DNA from: Brachionus plicatilis
Taxonomy: Eukaryota; Rotifera; Eurotatoria; Ploima; Brachionidae
DNA: 64,000 bases
Assembly: GCA_010279815.1 (NCBI GenBank)
Contig: QEOQ01000487.1
Coordinates: 457,064-521,063 of the forward strand
Reading direction: 5' to 3'
Below, in pieces: positions 11,758-22,917 of the stretch (its first letter is position 1; every line of letters begins with the position of its first letter). The notes beneath the pieces were generated by a model. That model made no database searches and had not been told where the DNA came from. It was given only the letters and a program-made list of their open reading frames with translations. The position numbers and the translations under genes are program-made.

Positions 11758-13286
11758 AATTAATATATTTGCCTTTTTATAGAATCCGCATTTTCATTAA
11801 AGCTGTAGATTATACTCAAGGAAATGGTGGATAATATAACCCTTATATCGTTCTTCATCAAATTCATCAAAAATTAATCATCATCTGAGACTTTGGATAG
11901 AGTGTCATAAGAGTTTATCAAGGCTTCAAAGGTCTTTAGGACAACTAAACTGGAAGAAATAGATTAAGTTAAGTTAACAAAATTTATTAAAGTGTTTAAA
12001 TAAAACAAAAAACTTATACTTTATTATTAAATTTTTTTAATAAAATTACAGGAAATAAATTGAATTTGTTTGAATTTCTAAAAAACTTCAAATTTTAAAA
12101 AGATAGCGGATATTTCAAAAAAAATTAAAAACAATTGAAGAATTTTCAAGATCAAGTAAGATGTTGAGTTTAACACCTCAAAAAAATTCGATTTTCAATA
12201 CTTAAGATGAAAATCGAATGAAAATAAATGATCACGAGACCAATTAAATGACAAAATTTTCGGCAAGTCGAATAAAATATTTTGTTAGGCATCAAAATAA
12301 AGTTTATGGGATTTTGGTGCAGCATAAAATTTTTACGGTCATTCACAAAATTTTAAATTAAAAGTTTGTTAAATATAAAAATTAGATAAATTTTTTATAG
12401 ATGTTTAAATAATTAATAAATTTTTCTATTTTCGTTCACAAATAATTTCCTGTTTTGAAATTATTTCTCGACAACTATCTATTCTAATTTTTATAATCTT
12501 TTTAGGGAATAATTTAAAAAGAAATTAGAAAAAAAAAATTTTAGAGGCCAAAACTGCACCCTAGGAGACCCCTCTTCTAATTCTCTTGGACAAATTTTTG
12601 GTCAAAAAGATATCAAGCTAGAGGCTGAGGGTCAAAAAACATAATGGAAAAGTACCGGGAGGATGAAAAATTCATTTTAAAAAAGTTAAGATTTATGGTA
12701 CAGCGAACTGTATTTTTGAATCTGAATTCGGTATTGATAAAAAACGATTTTTTTTTATTGACCAAAAAATTGTATCAAAAAAGGAAGCCCAAAATCGTTT
12801 TTTAAATTTAACTTTTTTCAATTAAAATTTACTATATAAAAATAACCTGTAATTTAAATTTTTGTTTTTTTTATGTTTTTGTTCTTATCTCATAAAATAA
12901 ATCATTCTAACATAAACTTTGTCTTTTACTATTAATTAATGTTTTTTTAATTAAATTAGTTAGGAAATTGTTATCAAAAAATATTAGAGTAAAAGTTAAA
13001 AGTTAATAGTTAATATCACCTTATTTAGGTCTTAATAATTAAAATATTTTTGTATTCGGTTTTGTTCTATCATGTCTTTATTGACAAATAGTTCTCTCAT
13101 ATTTTAGATTATAATCAAAAATTTAATTTATAAAAATAAAAAAAAAACGAGACTTTATTTTTGACACTGCATTTTATTTTATGAACGAGCAGAAAATTCT
13201 AGAAAAATTATTTATTAAATATTTTGAAATTTTGTAAAATATATTATAAACTAAAAATTTTTGCTCTTTATTCTTGAATTCATAAT
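11758..13286. other. Intergenic region upstream of FAM32A
   Basis: No gene recognised. The part from about 12540 to 12800 is less AT-rich than its surroundings and contains phrases such as CACCCTAGGAGACCCCTC; it could be an old mobile-element fragment, but no coding similarity is visible. Confidence 0.4.
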
Positions 13287-13655
13287 ATGTCGTATGAATG
13301 TTCTGGAGGATCCCTCAGGCTAAAGGGAGTAAGCGATAAAAAAATTAAAAAGAAAAAGAAATCAAAAATAGACCCTGATTTGATCAAACAAGAATTGACG
13401 CTACCCAAGGTTTCCAGACCTGAATTGGATGATCCAAATAGCAGTTTTAAAGCAGCAGAGCAAGGGAATGAGACGAGAAAAATTTCAAAAACCAAAGCTG
13501 AACTAGCATTTGAACGAATCCAGGAAATGCGTAATCAAGATAAAGTCATTAAAAGAGCAGAAAAGTCACACAAAGAACGTGTTGAGCTCTACAATAAACA
13601 CTTGGACAGTCTCAGCGAATATAATGATATTCCCAAGGTCTCTTGGACTAAATAA
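13287..13655 (+). CDS. FAM32A: FAM32A family protein
   Basis: A single exon of 122 codons. The N-terminus has a Lys-rich patch (KKIKKKKKSKI, residues ~18-28), the middle has the family block LAFERIQEMR, and the C-terminus carries the hallmark HKERVELYNKHLDSLSEYND followed by IPKVSWTK at the very end. FAM32A is a small nuclear protein of the catalytic spliceosome whose C-terminal tail reaches into the active site and stabilises the 3' splice site. Length and conserved C-terminus indicate a complete gene. No intron is needed. The first ATG in the frame is used, and A/T-rich sequence precedes it. Confidence 0.93.
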   Translation: MSYECSGGSLRLKGVSDKKIKKKKKSKIDPDLIKQELTLPKVSRPELDDPNSSFKAAEQGNETRKISKTKAELAFERIQEMRNQDKVIKRAEKSHKERVELYNKHLDSLSEYNDIPKVSWTK

Positions 13656-14002
13656 ACAATTTTCTCTATTGTGTAAATTTAATTTTGTTTTTTAAATAAA
13701 ATGTTTTAAATAAATTTGGTTTTTTTAATTTTTTTCTTGTTAAATTTTGTTTTGTACTTATAAAATTTTGTCTCTCTCTAAAATACTCGAGCCATTCAAA
13801 AAACTGGTACTAATCCAAATTAGATCATGTTTTTTTAATGGTTTGGTTAAAAATAATTTATGAAAACTTTTTTGGATGCATCCATTCATGAATATTTAAT
13901 TTCATTAAAAATTGAATTTAAAATTTAAAAACCTTAAACAATTCACTATCCAAATTTTTAGAAAATTATCAATTTTTTAAAATTTATATAGAATTAATAA
14001 AA

Positions 14003-14551
14003 ATGATCACAAATAATCCAACTGAAAATGGAAGTGATATTTTCCAAATACTGGAAAATATGCAACGCTCGATGAACCAAATATCTACCAATCTTGAGCA
14101 TCAGCAAAACCAAATTATTACCTTAAGCAGTCAACAGAATGCATTACAAATTACCATTCCAAATTCATCATTGGCATGTGCGCAAGTCGACTACCCAAAA
14201 ATGATGCGCAGCCTGGTTGCCAATAAGTACACAATTTCGAATTTTGTACCAAGAGATAGGCATGAAATTGACTTTTTAGCTAGAATGCTTGAAGACTACG
14301 AACATGGTCTTCTTCCGATTAAAACAAAAGAAGCTTGGCAAGAGCAGGTATCAATCCTAAATTCGGTTGCTGAAAATGGATGGCCTGTCACTGTTCAAAA
14401 AATTCGAGAATCAAAAGCAAATTTGTCTGCTCTAATCTCGCCAAGACAGATGACTCAAATTTATTCACCAAATCAAAAATTCAGAATCGGAAATGGTTAT
14501 GGCAAATCGAATGGGAAATGGCGAGAAAGAGTAAATCAAAGAAAATTTTAA
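14003..14551 (+). CDS. Unrecognised single-exon protein, 182 residues
   Basis: A 182-codon frame with good codon complexity, unlike surrounding chance frames. The N-terminal ~45 residues are Gln/Asn-rich and probably helical; residues ~55-145 form the most protein-like part (YPKMMRSLVANKYTISNF, EIDFLARMLEDYEHGLLPI, ENGWPVTVQKIRESKANL). The last 25 residues are Gly/Asn/Lys/Arg-rich, like a nucleic-acid-binding tail. I do not recognise the family. The layout (helical N-part, compact middle, basic Gly-rich end, no introns) would also suit a gag-like ORF or a domesticated one, but nothing nearby shows a polymerase. Its own AATAAA-rich 3' flank suggests an independent transcript. Confidence 0.6.
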   Translation: MITNNPTENGSDIFQILENMQRSMNQISTNLEHQQNQIITLSSQQNALQITIPNSSLACAQVDYPKMMRSLVANKYTISNFVPRDRHEIDFLARMLEDYEHGLLPIKTKEAWQEQVSILNSVAENGWPVTVQKIRESKANLSALISPRQMTQIYSPNQKFRIGNGYGKSNGKWRERVNQRKF

Positions 14552-15609
14552 TTTTTCTCAAATTTTATTGTTAATGTTATTTTTTGTTTTCACACTTATT
14601 AACATTTTTTTTAAATAAATTTTTCATCATAAATCAAAAATTTTCTATTAATTAAACAATGATTTTATAATAAGTTTAGCAATTAGTTTTTAGAAAATAA
14701 AAAAAATCATAAAAGACATATTTAGTTTTTAGTGAATTTTTTTGAATTTTTTTATATAAGGCTTATTAAATTTATCCATTAAAAAAATATGTTTAATCAA
14801 ATATTTAAGTTGATTCAGTTAGAGTGAAAATTTTCCTCATATTTAATTTTAGATTAGAAAAAATAAAAATCTGATTAATTCTAAAATAAAAACCAAATGA
14901 AAAACATTTTCTTAAAAAATAAGTTCATTTTTTTTAATTTTTAAATATAATCTTATGATTTAAAATAATTCAGAAATTAAATTGAAAAAATCACTTTTAG
15001 AGTTATTATTTTCGATATAAAGAATTTAAAAGACTTTCAATATAAAATTAAAAATTTTTTAATTTTTTTATAAATTATTTCAAAAATATGTTGGATATTT
15101 TTGATATTTTCAAAATCAAAAGTTTTTCCAAAATTTTTAGAATAAATTTTGTTATTTTTGTTTACTAATTAATTTACTTGTTCATTACTTTATTTACTTT
15201 AGAAAAGTAAAGTGTTCATTTTTAATTTTCTTTCAAATAATTCTATCTAATTTTCTTGCCATGTAGAAAATTGAATTGTATTGAATAACTAAAAAAAAAT
15301 TGTGAAATTGTTTATATTTAAACTTATGATTACAAACTTTTTTTAATTACGCCTTTAAACAATTTATTTTGATAAAAAAAATTTATGTCAATTTAGAAAT
15401 AAAGACAAAATTTGTATAAATATTAAAAATTTTTAATATTTTTTCTCCCTCCGATATAAAATTTATATGCCTTCAACTTAACATAATTTTAATAATTTAA
15501 AAAAAAAATCTAAACCACTGAATAAAAAAAAATTAAATTTAAGTGTGACTCAAAATAAAGAGCAGTTTTAAGCTTTTAAAATAAACATTTAAACTCTTTA
15601 ATCTTTTAA
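14552..15609. other. Region upstream of dynactin-1, no CAP-Gly exon seen
   Basis: Low-complexity AT-rich sequence with only very short frames. I searched it in all frames for a CAP-Gly motif (GKNDG-type) and found none, which matters for the dynactin gene that follows. Confidence 0.5.
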
Positions 15610-18600
15610 ATGTCTGACTCAAATTCGTCGCAGAAAAGCGGCATACCAGGTCTGAAAAAACCCGGCACAGGAATACCGTCTCGTTTGCCAACAGGTAATT
15701 ATCCAAAATGTTAGCATGCTGACCAATTTTAATAAATTGAAAAGTATCAAGTTCTATCCGCAAGTCCACATCAGTCACGGCAAATATTGAAAATCCTAGG
15801 TCCAGCACTTCCTCTCTGGCTTCTTCGTCGACCTCGTCCATACCTCAGTCGAAAATTCCTGCGGTTACCAAAAGCACTAGCAAAAATGAGCAAAAAGAAG
15901 CCGAAGATCCAAACAGTTCTCGGTCAAGTCTTTCCTCAACATCATCTACTTCTATACCCAATTTGTCCAGAATTTCTTCCGGTTCGACAAAGAATGTCTC
16001 TAAGCCTGGGATCAAAGAGGGCGAGGAAAAGACAAAACCTGAACCCAAAGACAAATCGTCCAAGTTGGCAGCTCCAAGCTCTGTCAAAAAACCCGAGGTT
16101 AAAGCCGATACCAAAGCAGATGCAAAGCCTGATTTAAAGCAAGAAGTAGTCCAGGAAACCAAGTGCGATTCATCAAATGCCGAAATTGTCAATTTAAAAA
16201 AAGAGATAAAAGATTTGAGTGAAAAGTTGGAAACTCTTAAAATCAAACGAGCTGAGGATAGAGAAAAAATTCGCGAAAATGACAAACTAAAACTCCAGTA
16301 CCAGCAATTGCAGGAATACAAAATTCAGGCTCAAGAAATGATTTCCCAATTGAACAAGGAAATGCAGCAGATTAAACAAGAGAACAAAAATGTTAAGGAG
16401 GAATTCGTGGCTTACAAGGAAGAGATGAGCTCTTTCGAGTCGCGAATCGAAGAGCTAACAGTGGACAAGGAGCTTGCTGAGGCCCGGGCCGAAGAACTGG
16501 AGGAACAATTGGACCAAGTGAATTCCAAATTTGAGGAGACCAAACTGGAACTGGACGTTTTAAAGGGCGAAATTGAGATAAATGGTCCAGAGGGTGTTAA
16601 CAACTTGTACCAAAATGAACAGCTTGAAAATTATAAATTGGCTTTGTATAAACTGAGCGATCTGCACAAGCAGGAAAAAAATAATTCGAATAATCTTGGC
16701 AAAAAAAATGAGGAATTGAGTCAAAAATTGGCCAAAATTAGCAGAGAATTGGAAGTTTACAAGGATGAAAAAGAAACAATGTTGGCTCAGATTAGTGAGC
16801 TAAATGAACAAGTTACGGCTTCGTTGGGCTCCGAGCAAATAATTGAAAGACTGTCGGAGAGAAATTTGGACTTGGAGTCTAGAGTTACCAAATTGGAGGA
16901 GGATATCGCTGATTTGGAAGCTATTAACGAGGTGAATGATCAACTGCAAGACAATGCGAGAGAAGAGGAAAGAGAATTGAGGCAAAATTTGGATTTGGCT
17001 GAGTCTAGGATTAGGGAATCGGAAAGACAAATTGAACAACTCAAGTACAATATTGCCGATCATGAAAAGACAATTGTCAAGTTTAGAGAATTGGTCAAGC
17101 AGTTGCAAAGCGAAAATGAGTCGATCTCAAAGCAATTGAAGACCAAATTGGAAGAGGAACAAGAATCCATGAACAATGCATCTAATAATTCTGGTTCTGG
17201 TCAAAATTTTGACTTTAAGCACAAGTATTTTGAGAATCAGATACAATCTAAAACTATTGAGAACGAAGTAAATGCCATCGAACTGCAGAGTACTAAAAAT
17301 CATGTCTCTTTTTTGTTATCGTTCATGTCCGATTCATTTATTAAACAATCTGGTATTCTTTTTTTTATCCCATTTTATCAAGTTTTAATAGATTTTTGTT
17401 CCCATTTAGGTAATAATGAAGGTATTATGTCATTGGTTTTTTTTAGACGAATTGCCAGCAAATGTGATCTTTTGTTGAACTATTTTAAAGAAAAGGTAAT
17501 TTTTAGATTGATTTTTACTTTAACTTTAATAAATTAATGTTATGAAACTTATTAGGTGAATGTGAATTTAATGATAATTTGTTACTTATTTCATTATATA
17601 GTTAAAAATGTATTAATAGTTATTTTATAATTTGGTTGGGTTAGTTTTGTGGATCGAAAATTTTTTAGAAATAAATCTCTTAAGAAAAAATGGTATTCAC
17701 TATTTCATGGTTAATATATTTTTCTATTAAATTTTGAGTTTAGAATATTTAAAAACAAAACAAAAATTATTTCAATTTTATTTATTATTTAATTTAACAA
17801 AATGATACTTTTATTATCAAAGATTTTAATTATATTAAAAAATATATTTCAAATAATTTATTCTGTTAGTTAGCGGTACAATAAGTTTTTTTGAAAAATC
17901 TTAAAAATATTTAGATTTAATATAATTTAACAAAATTTATTAATTTTTTTAAATTATGGTTTTTAAAAGAACAGTAACTGTTTCATTCATTTTTTCAAGC
18001 AAAGGATCATTTTAGATGCAAAGGACCATGTCTAGAATAAGCAGCAGTAATTGTAATTTCAATTCAAAAATTTTCTAAAAAAATTCTCTTTTGATTAATA
18101 AACCATTTACTCTTTTCTGGAAAAATCTATTACTTTAATAAAATTTACCAAATTGAACACTTAGATCATTTCTTGTCTCAATCTTTTATCATTTGAGCTA
18201 TTTAATTCTAATTAATTTTTATCGTATTTTTGTTTACCATTTTTGTACTTTTTGATTTTTGGTGTCTAATACGCATTTATTTCCGAATTTTGTCAGCAAG
18301 CCTAAATGAAAAATCAGGATTAAAAATGAATAAAAAGAAAATGTTTTTTATTTTACGAATGTAGTTTAAAAAAATTTTGAAAAAATTTAATTTTTTTTAT
18401 TTAAACCTACAATAGCTTATTAATTTAAATTTTTTACTTCAACAAATATTTAAAAAAAAATTACATAACGTCTTGTTTATTTATTTTTTAAATTTGAATA
18501 TATTGTTGAGCCATTAACTAAAGGCCACATACTAAAGCTTCAATTATTTTGATTAAAAGTCAATAGAAAAAAATTTAAATTAAATATATTAATTGTCATC

Positions 18601-21577
18601 TAAAAGTGTTAGTTATCATTTAAAAGATTAAATGACAATTATTAATATTTCTTAAAGTATTAAAATATATTTTTTCTAATTAAATATAACTTATTACTAT
18701 TAGTTGTAAATAAGAATAATTAACCGGCATAAATTTTAATTAATTGTATCTTGAAAAAATCAAATGTCAAAAACTATTTTCATCAATTAATGTTTAAAAA
18801 TATCCTAGAATCATTCCTGGAATTGCTTTCGGTTCAAAGGGTTAATAGTCATATAGTCACGAATCATTCGATTCCTTCCAAGCTGAAGCATGCGACATCC
18901 ATTTAGGAAATATAAGAGAAATGAGCTAACTAAAAAAACAGTATATAAATTAGTAAAAATTTTTTTGTTTTTAAATTTAAAAAATAATTAATTTTTATTT
19001 TAAAAATTATTTATATAATTATTACATAATTTAAATTTAGCTAAATTTTGACAACTAATACTTTTAATTTACGTATAAAATATTAAATTGACTTTTGTTT
19101 TAATTGATGTTTAATCAAAACAAAAGATGCTTTAATATTAACTCTTAACTATAATCCCATGAAAAAAACATGTTTTTAATCATATAATCCGAAGATCAAG
19201 ATCCGTGTTAATCTACACTTGAACTGAATATTCAAAATTTAAGAAAACTAATGACGCTAATATTTGAAATATAATTGATTGAAATTCTCCTTTCTTTTAG
19301 AATCTTTCCATAATCAAATATCTTGTGCCAAATATTTAAATTAAAATAGTCAATATAATAATTTCATAGAATTTTTCCCAAAAATTTATAAATTAATTTT
19401 TTAAATAAATAAAAAATAAGCGCATTATTTCCTTCATTAAAATATCAGTTAAAATATAAAAAAAAATTTTAGAAAAATTATCAATTTTTTAACATTTCAA
19501 AAAATTTAAAAACCATCAATTATTGGAATGAATTCTAAAAATATTTTAAAATTATTTTCGAAGTATTTTCTAGCTTTTTTCCGCATTCAATTTTGTAGCT
19601 ATTTTTTTCAATAAGTTTATAAATTATTAATTTCAAGATCACCAAACTAAATGCTGAAGAAAATGGTTCAAAAGTTAACCAAATCGGTCAATTGAGCTTT
19701 TTCTACAATTTATCAGTTTATTCATCTCGACTTAAACTTTTCTGCAACAAATTTGATCAGTAATTTAAATTAATAAAAAAAAAATAAAATAATTATCTTA
19801 TTCTTCAAGCATATTGAACAATTGTGACCTGAAATCGTTCCATAACATTGGCAGCATGTTTTTTGACTTTAGTCTAAATGAAAAACATCTAGATTCAATA
19901 ATTGATCTGGTGCAAAAAAATCAACTGGACGAGAATATAAGCTTGGATGGCCTGGAAAAAATGTGCAGCATTTTCCAAAACATAATCAACAACCATCTCA
20001 GAGAGGAAAATTTTGACCACCACAGATTTTTAGAGGACACTGTCCGCTACGCCATTTTCAGCACTGAATTGATAACTTTGGAAATTCAGAAAATTACATC
20101 GCTAGCTGAAGCCAAAGATGACTCTTCGGAGATTTATTTGCTTTTCAAAGAGATAATGTGCAAAAATGACGAACTGAAGGCAAGCTTGAAAAAAGCTCAG
20201 CGCAATTTGCCAAATAGAGATGACCAGAAGAAAATTTTGACGCTTCCCAGCGATTTTTTGACCGATTTGGACAATTTAATTGAAAATTTAAGCCTGGTCT
20301 GTCAAACATTCAACCAAATCTATCACCTGGCCTCCAATTCAAAAATGTTCTCGTCCTCGGACGACTTTGAACCACTGGTTGGCAAAAAGTTGGAGAATTT
20401 TGCCTATCAAGCCTGCGACAAAGTTTATGTCAAGGACGATAATGGTCCGTATGAAAACTTGCGCAACTCTCTGCGTCTAATAAGCCAGGCTTTGATGAGA
20501 ACAAGCTCTTGTGTGGAGAATGCCGACTACGAAACAGAATTGTCCGACGAAGAATTTAAAATAAGAAAATACCAGATAAACTCACCAATTCAAAAAGCTG
20601 CTGAACAATTCAAGAACACTCTGATCGAAGCAGAAAACATCAAGCTTAGGCTAGAAGAAAAAGAGGACGAAATTAAAGAGATAAAAAAAAACCTCAAGCT
20701 CAAAGTGGACGAGCTTTCTGAGCAAAAGTTAAGAATCAGCATTGTGGAGAAAAAAGCCGAAACACAGCTCAAAGAACTGGAGGAAAAGAATAAAAAACTT
20801 GGCGATGAAGTCGAGGACTTGAAGTCCCAAAGTTCGAAAAAAGAAAAAGAGCAATCGGACGCAGTAGAGTCTTTGCAGCAACAATTGGCCACGCTGGACA
20901 AAGAGAGACGCGAAATGAAAGATAAATTGAGAAAGAAAAGCATTAATGAATCCTTGATGAATTTGGCAAATCTTCCGAACTCCGAATCACTATACTCATT
21001 CAACCAACTGGGCTCAAGTGAAGCAAACAATATGAAAAGTCAGTCAAGTCGAGCCGATTCTTCGGTGCTAGCTCAAGAAATAAGTGTACTTAAGTGTCAG
21101 AATAGACTTTTGATGAAGAGTCTAAATGAAGCCAAGCAGGCCTATGTCAACAGATTGTTGAACGATCTGCCCGATAAAAACTACACTGCTGATTTTGGCA
21201 TGGTGGTCAAGAATACAGATGAAAAGCATAGAAATTTTGTCAACTTGACCAAAAAGACCAACGACTTGCTCAAAGATGTGTACTCGTCATTTGCTAGTGT
21301 CAAAATTGGAGACTTGGGTAGCAGGACTTGTGGGAAAATTGACCAGAATAAGCTCGAGGAGAAAAATATTTATATGCAAATGAGTAGAATTGAGAAAAAG
21401 TTGACCAGTCTGCAAAAGGAGTTGAACAGATCAGGGGAGAAGGATAAAATAGTGAATTTAAAGCGCAATCTAGTGGCCGAGATATCAGTGCCCAATATTG
21501 ATAAGAAAAATTCTAATAAAATAATTGATTTGAATGTAAACTTAGACGAATTGAGACAAATAATGGCTAAATTTTAA
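15610..21577 (+). CDS. DCTN1: Dynactin subunit 1 (p150-Glued type), lacking a CAP-Gly domain as annotated
   Basis: Five exons, 15610..15694, 15745..17352, 17410..17495, 19638..19759 and 19810..21577, join with consistent phases into about 1,222 residues. The start (MSDSNSSQKSGIPGLKK) leads into a Ser/Thr/Lys-rich basic stretch, then coiled coil CC1 with LSEKLETLKIKRAEDREK and LEAINEVNDQLQDNAREEE, as in p150. The segment FDFKHKYFENQ...HVSFLLSFMSDSF and then GQLSFFYNLS...NKFDHILNNCD is the p150 intercoiled region, and ERREMKDKLRKK lies in the second coiled coil. Dynactin p150 links dynein to cargo and microtubules. The usual N-terminal CAP-Gly domain is absent, so the model resembles the p135 isoform. 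The first intron's acceptor was chosen at 15744 for length and frame; 15774 would also keep the frame. The 57-nt second intron is a multiple of three without stops. Confidence 0.9.
17496..19637 (+). other. 2.1-kb intron of dynactin-1
   Basis: GT-AG intron interrupting the intercoiled region. It contains a small inverted repeat near 18590..18645 (arms TTAATTGTCAT and its inverse) and otherwise featureless AT-rich sequence. Confidence 0.8.
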
Positions 21578-22427
21578 TTTTTTTTTGGTTAGGTGGTCTT
21601 TTTTTTTAAATAAAATCAAGCATTTATTATTTTTCTATATTTATTTTTTTGAAGTAGTAAATTTAAGAGATTTTTATTTGAAAATATTTACATTTTTAGA
21701 AAAATTAATTTAATTGGTAATTTATTTCGTTAATAAAGAAGTTTTTAATATATTGAGAATTTTTTTTCAAATTTTTAGAACTGTTTTTAAGTCGAAATAA
21801 ATTTTTTTTTCAATTTTTTAAATGCCGATCAAAATGTTCATATCCAAAAAATAAAGCTGAACACTGGTCAATCTAAATTCAATAATTTCTCATCTGAATT
21901 CATTTGTCACTTTTTTTTTCTGTTTATTTCAAAGAAAAATGGTGATATTGATTATATTAAAATAACTCGGGTTTTTTGATCAACTAATTCTTTACATAGC
22001 TTAAGTTAGCTTACCATCTAAAAGGTCACCTAAATATTTTTAAGTTCACCTAATAAAGAATTTTTTCTCTAAATTTAATTTTAAATTTAATTTAATTAAT
22101 TAAATATAAAAGCATCTTTAAATTAAAATAAACAATCTCCACTTTTTTACTTTTGGAACAAAATACTTTTAATTTCGATTAATTAATGATCATGATCATA
22201 AATAATTCATGAAAAATGATTTTAATATGTTTCCATTTAAAAAATTAAAAGCAGAAACATATTTTTTGTTCAGCACTCAATGCAAATGTCAGCAAAAGTT
22301 ATCATAATCATTAAAATTTGATGATAAACTTCAATTTAATTTTAAATTGAATTTTTCAAGTCTTTTTTTAAGAAAGCAAAGACGAAAATCTATGCAACTT
22401 AATGACGAAATTTTCAATTTGATTTTT
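21578..22427. other. AT-rich stretch downstream of dynactin-1
   Basis: No reading frame or repeat that I can support. AATAAA at about 21608 is a plausible poly(A) signal for dynactin-1. Confidence 0.5.
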
Positions 22428-22593
22428 TAAGGTGCCCCAAATTTATGTTGTCTTTTGCAAAAAAACTAAAAGTTCTATATAAAAACTAACTAGAAATTTG
22501 AATTCAGCATAAAAAATTACTCTGTGTTCCAAATTTGAAATAATTCCTAAAATTTATTTGGCTAAACTACGGTTTATCATTTGGGGCACCTTA
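22428..22593. mobile_element. 162-bp MITE with 13-bp terminal inverted repeats and TA duplication
   Basis: The element 22430..22591 begins AGGTGCCCCAAAT and ends with the exact inverse ATTTGGGGCACCT. TA flanks both ends (22428-22429, 22592-22593), as for Tc1/mariner insertions. The interior is AT-rich and non-coding. It lies directly against a reverse-transcriptase-like relic. Confidence 0.78.
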
Positions 22594-22917
22594 CTAAGTC
22601 GAAAAAACTTTCTTTTTAACAAAACCAAATTCTTAGGCTTTTATTTCGACGTCAAAAAACAAATATTTACGGTAATTTCAAATTATTATTTAAAAATTTC
22701 TACTGATTTTCTATTCAATGGAATCCTCTTATCTATTAAAAAAACTAATTACCAATTTAGGAACGGCTGTTTAAAAAATGATTTGTTTTGCTCTAAAATA
22801 TTTTCTGGTAGCTTTTTGCAAAGTATTGGTAAATGTCTTTCTGGAAAAATATTAAATAATTTGCAAATAAGTAATTTTGTGTCGATGGTTGATTCAAAAT
22901 TTATTTCTCTAGATTGA
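22594..22917 (+). pseudogene. Reverse-transcriptase-like relic (possibly DIRS-type)
   Basis: About 108 open codons follow the MITE. The phrase KTKFLGFYFDVKKQIFTVIS, then a helical part, then FLQSIGKCLSGKILN resembles the end of a reverse-transcriptase palm and its following helix in DIRS/Ngaro and related elements (FLGF.ID ... L.S..GK). Nothing of the polymerase catalytic block is present upstream, where the MITE begins, and nothing recognisable follows the stop. The assignment rests on this short pattern, so it is tentative. Confidence 0.4.

Noticed and set aside
15765..15800. Acceptor CCTAG at 15798-15799 for dynactin exon 2
   Set aside because: It has a good consensus but is out of phase with the first exon; 15744 and 15774 keep the frame.
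20590..21030. Minus-strand Ser/Phe/Leu-rich frame opposite dynactin-1
   Set aside because: Antisense shadow of the Lys/Glu-rich coiled coil.
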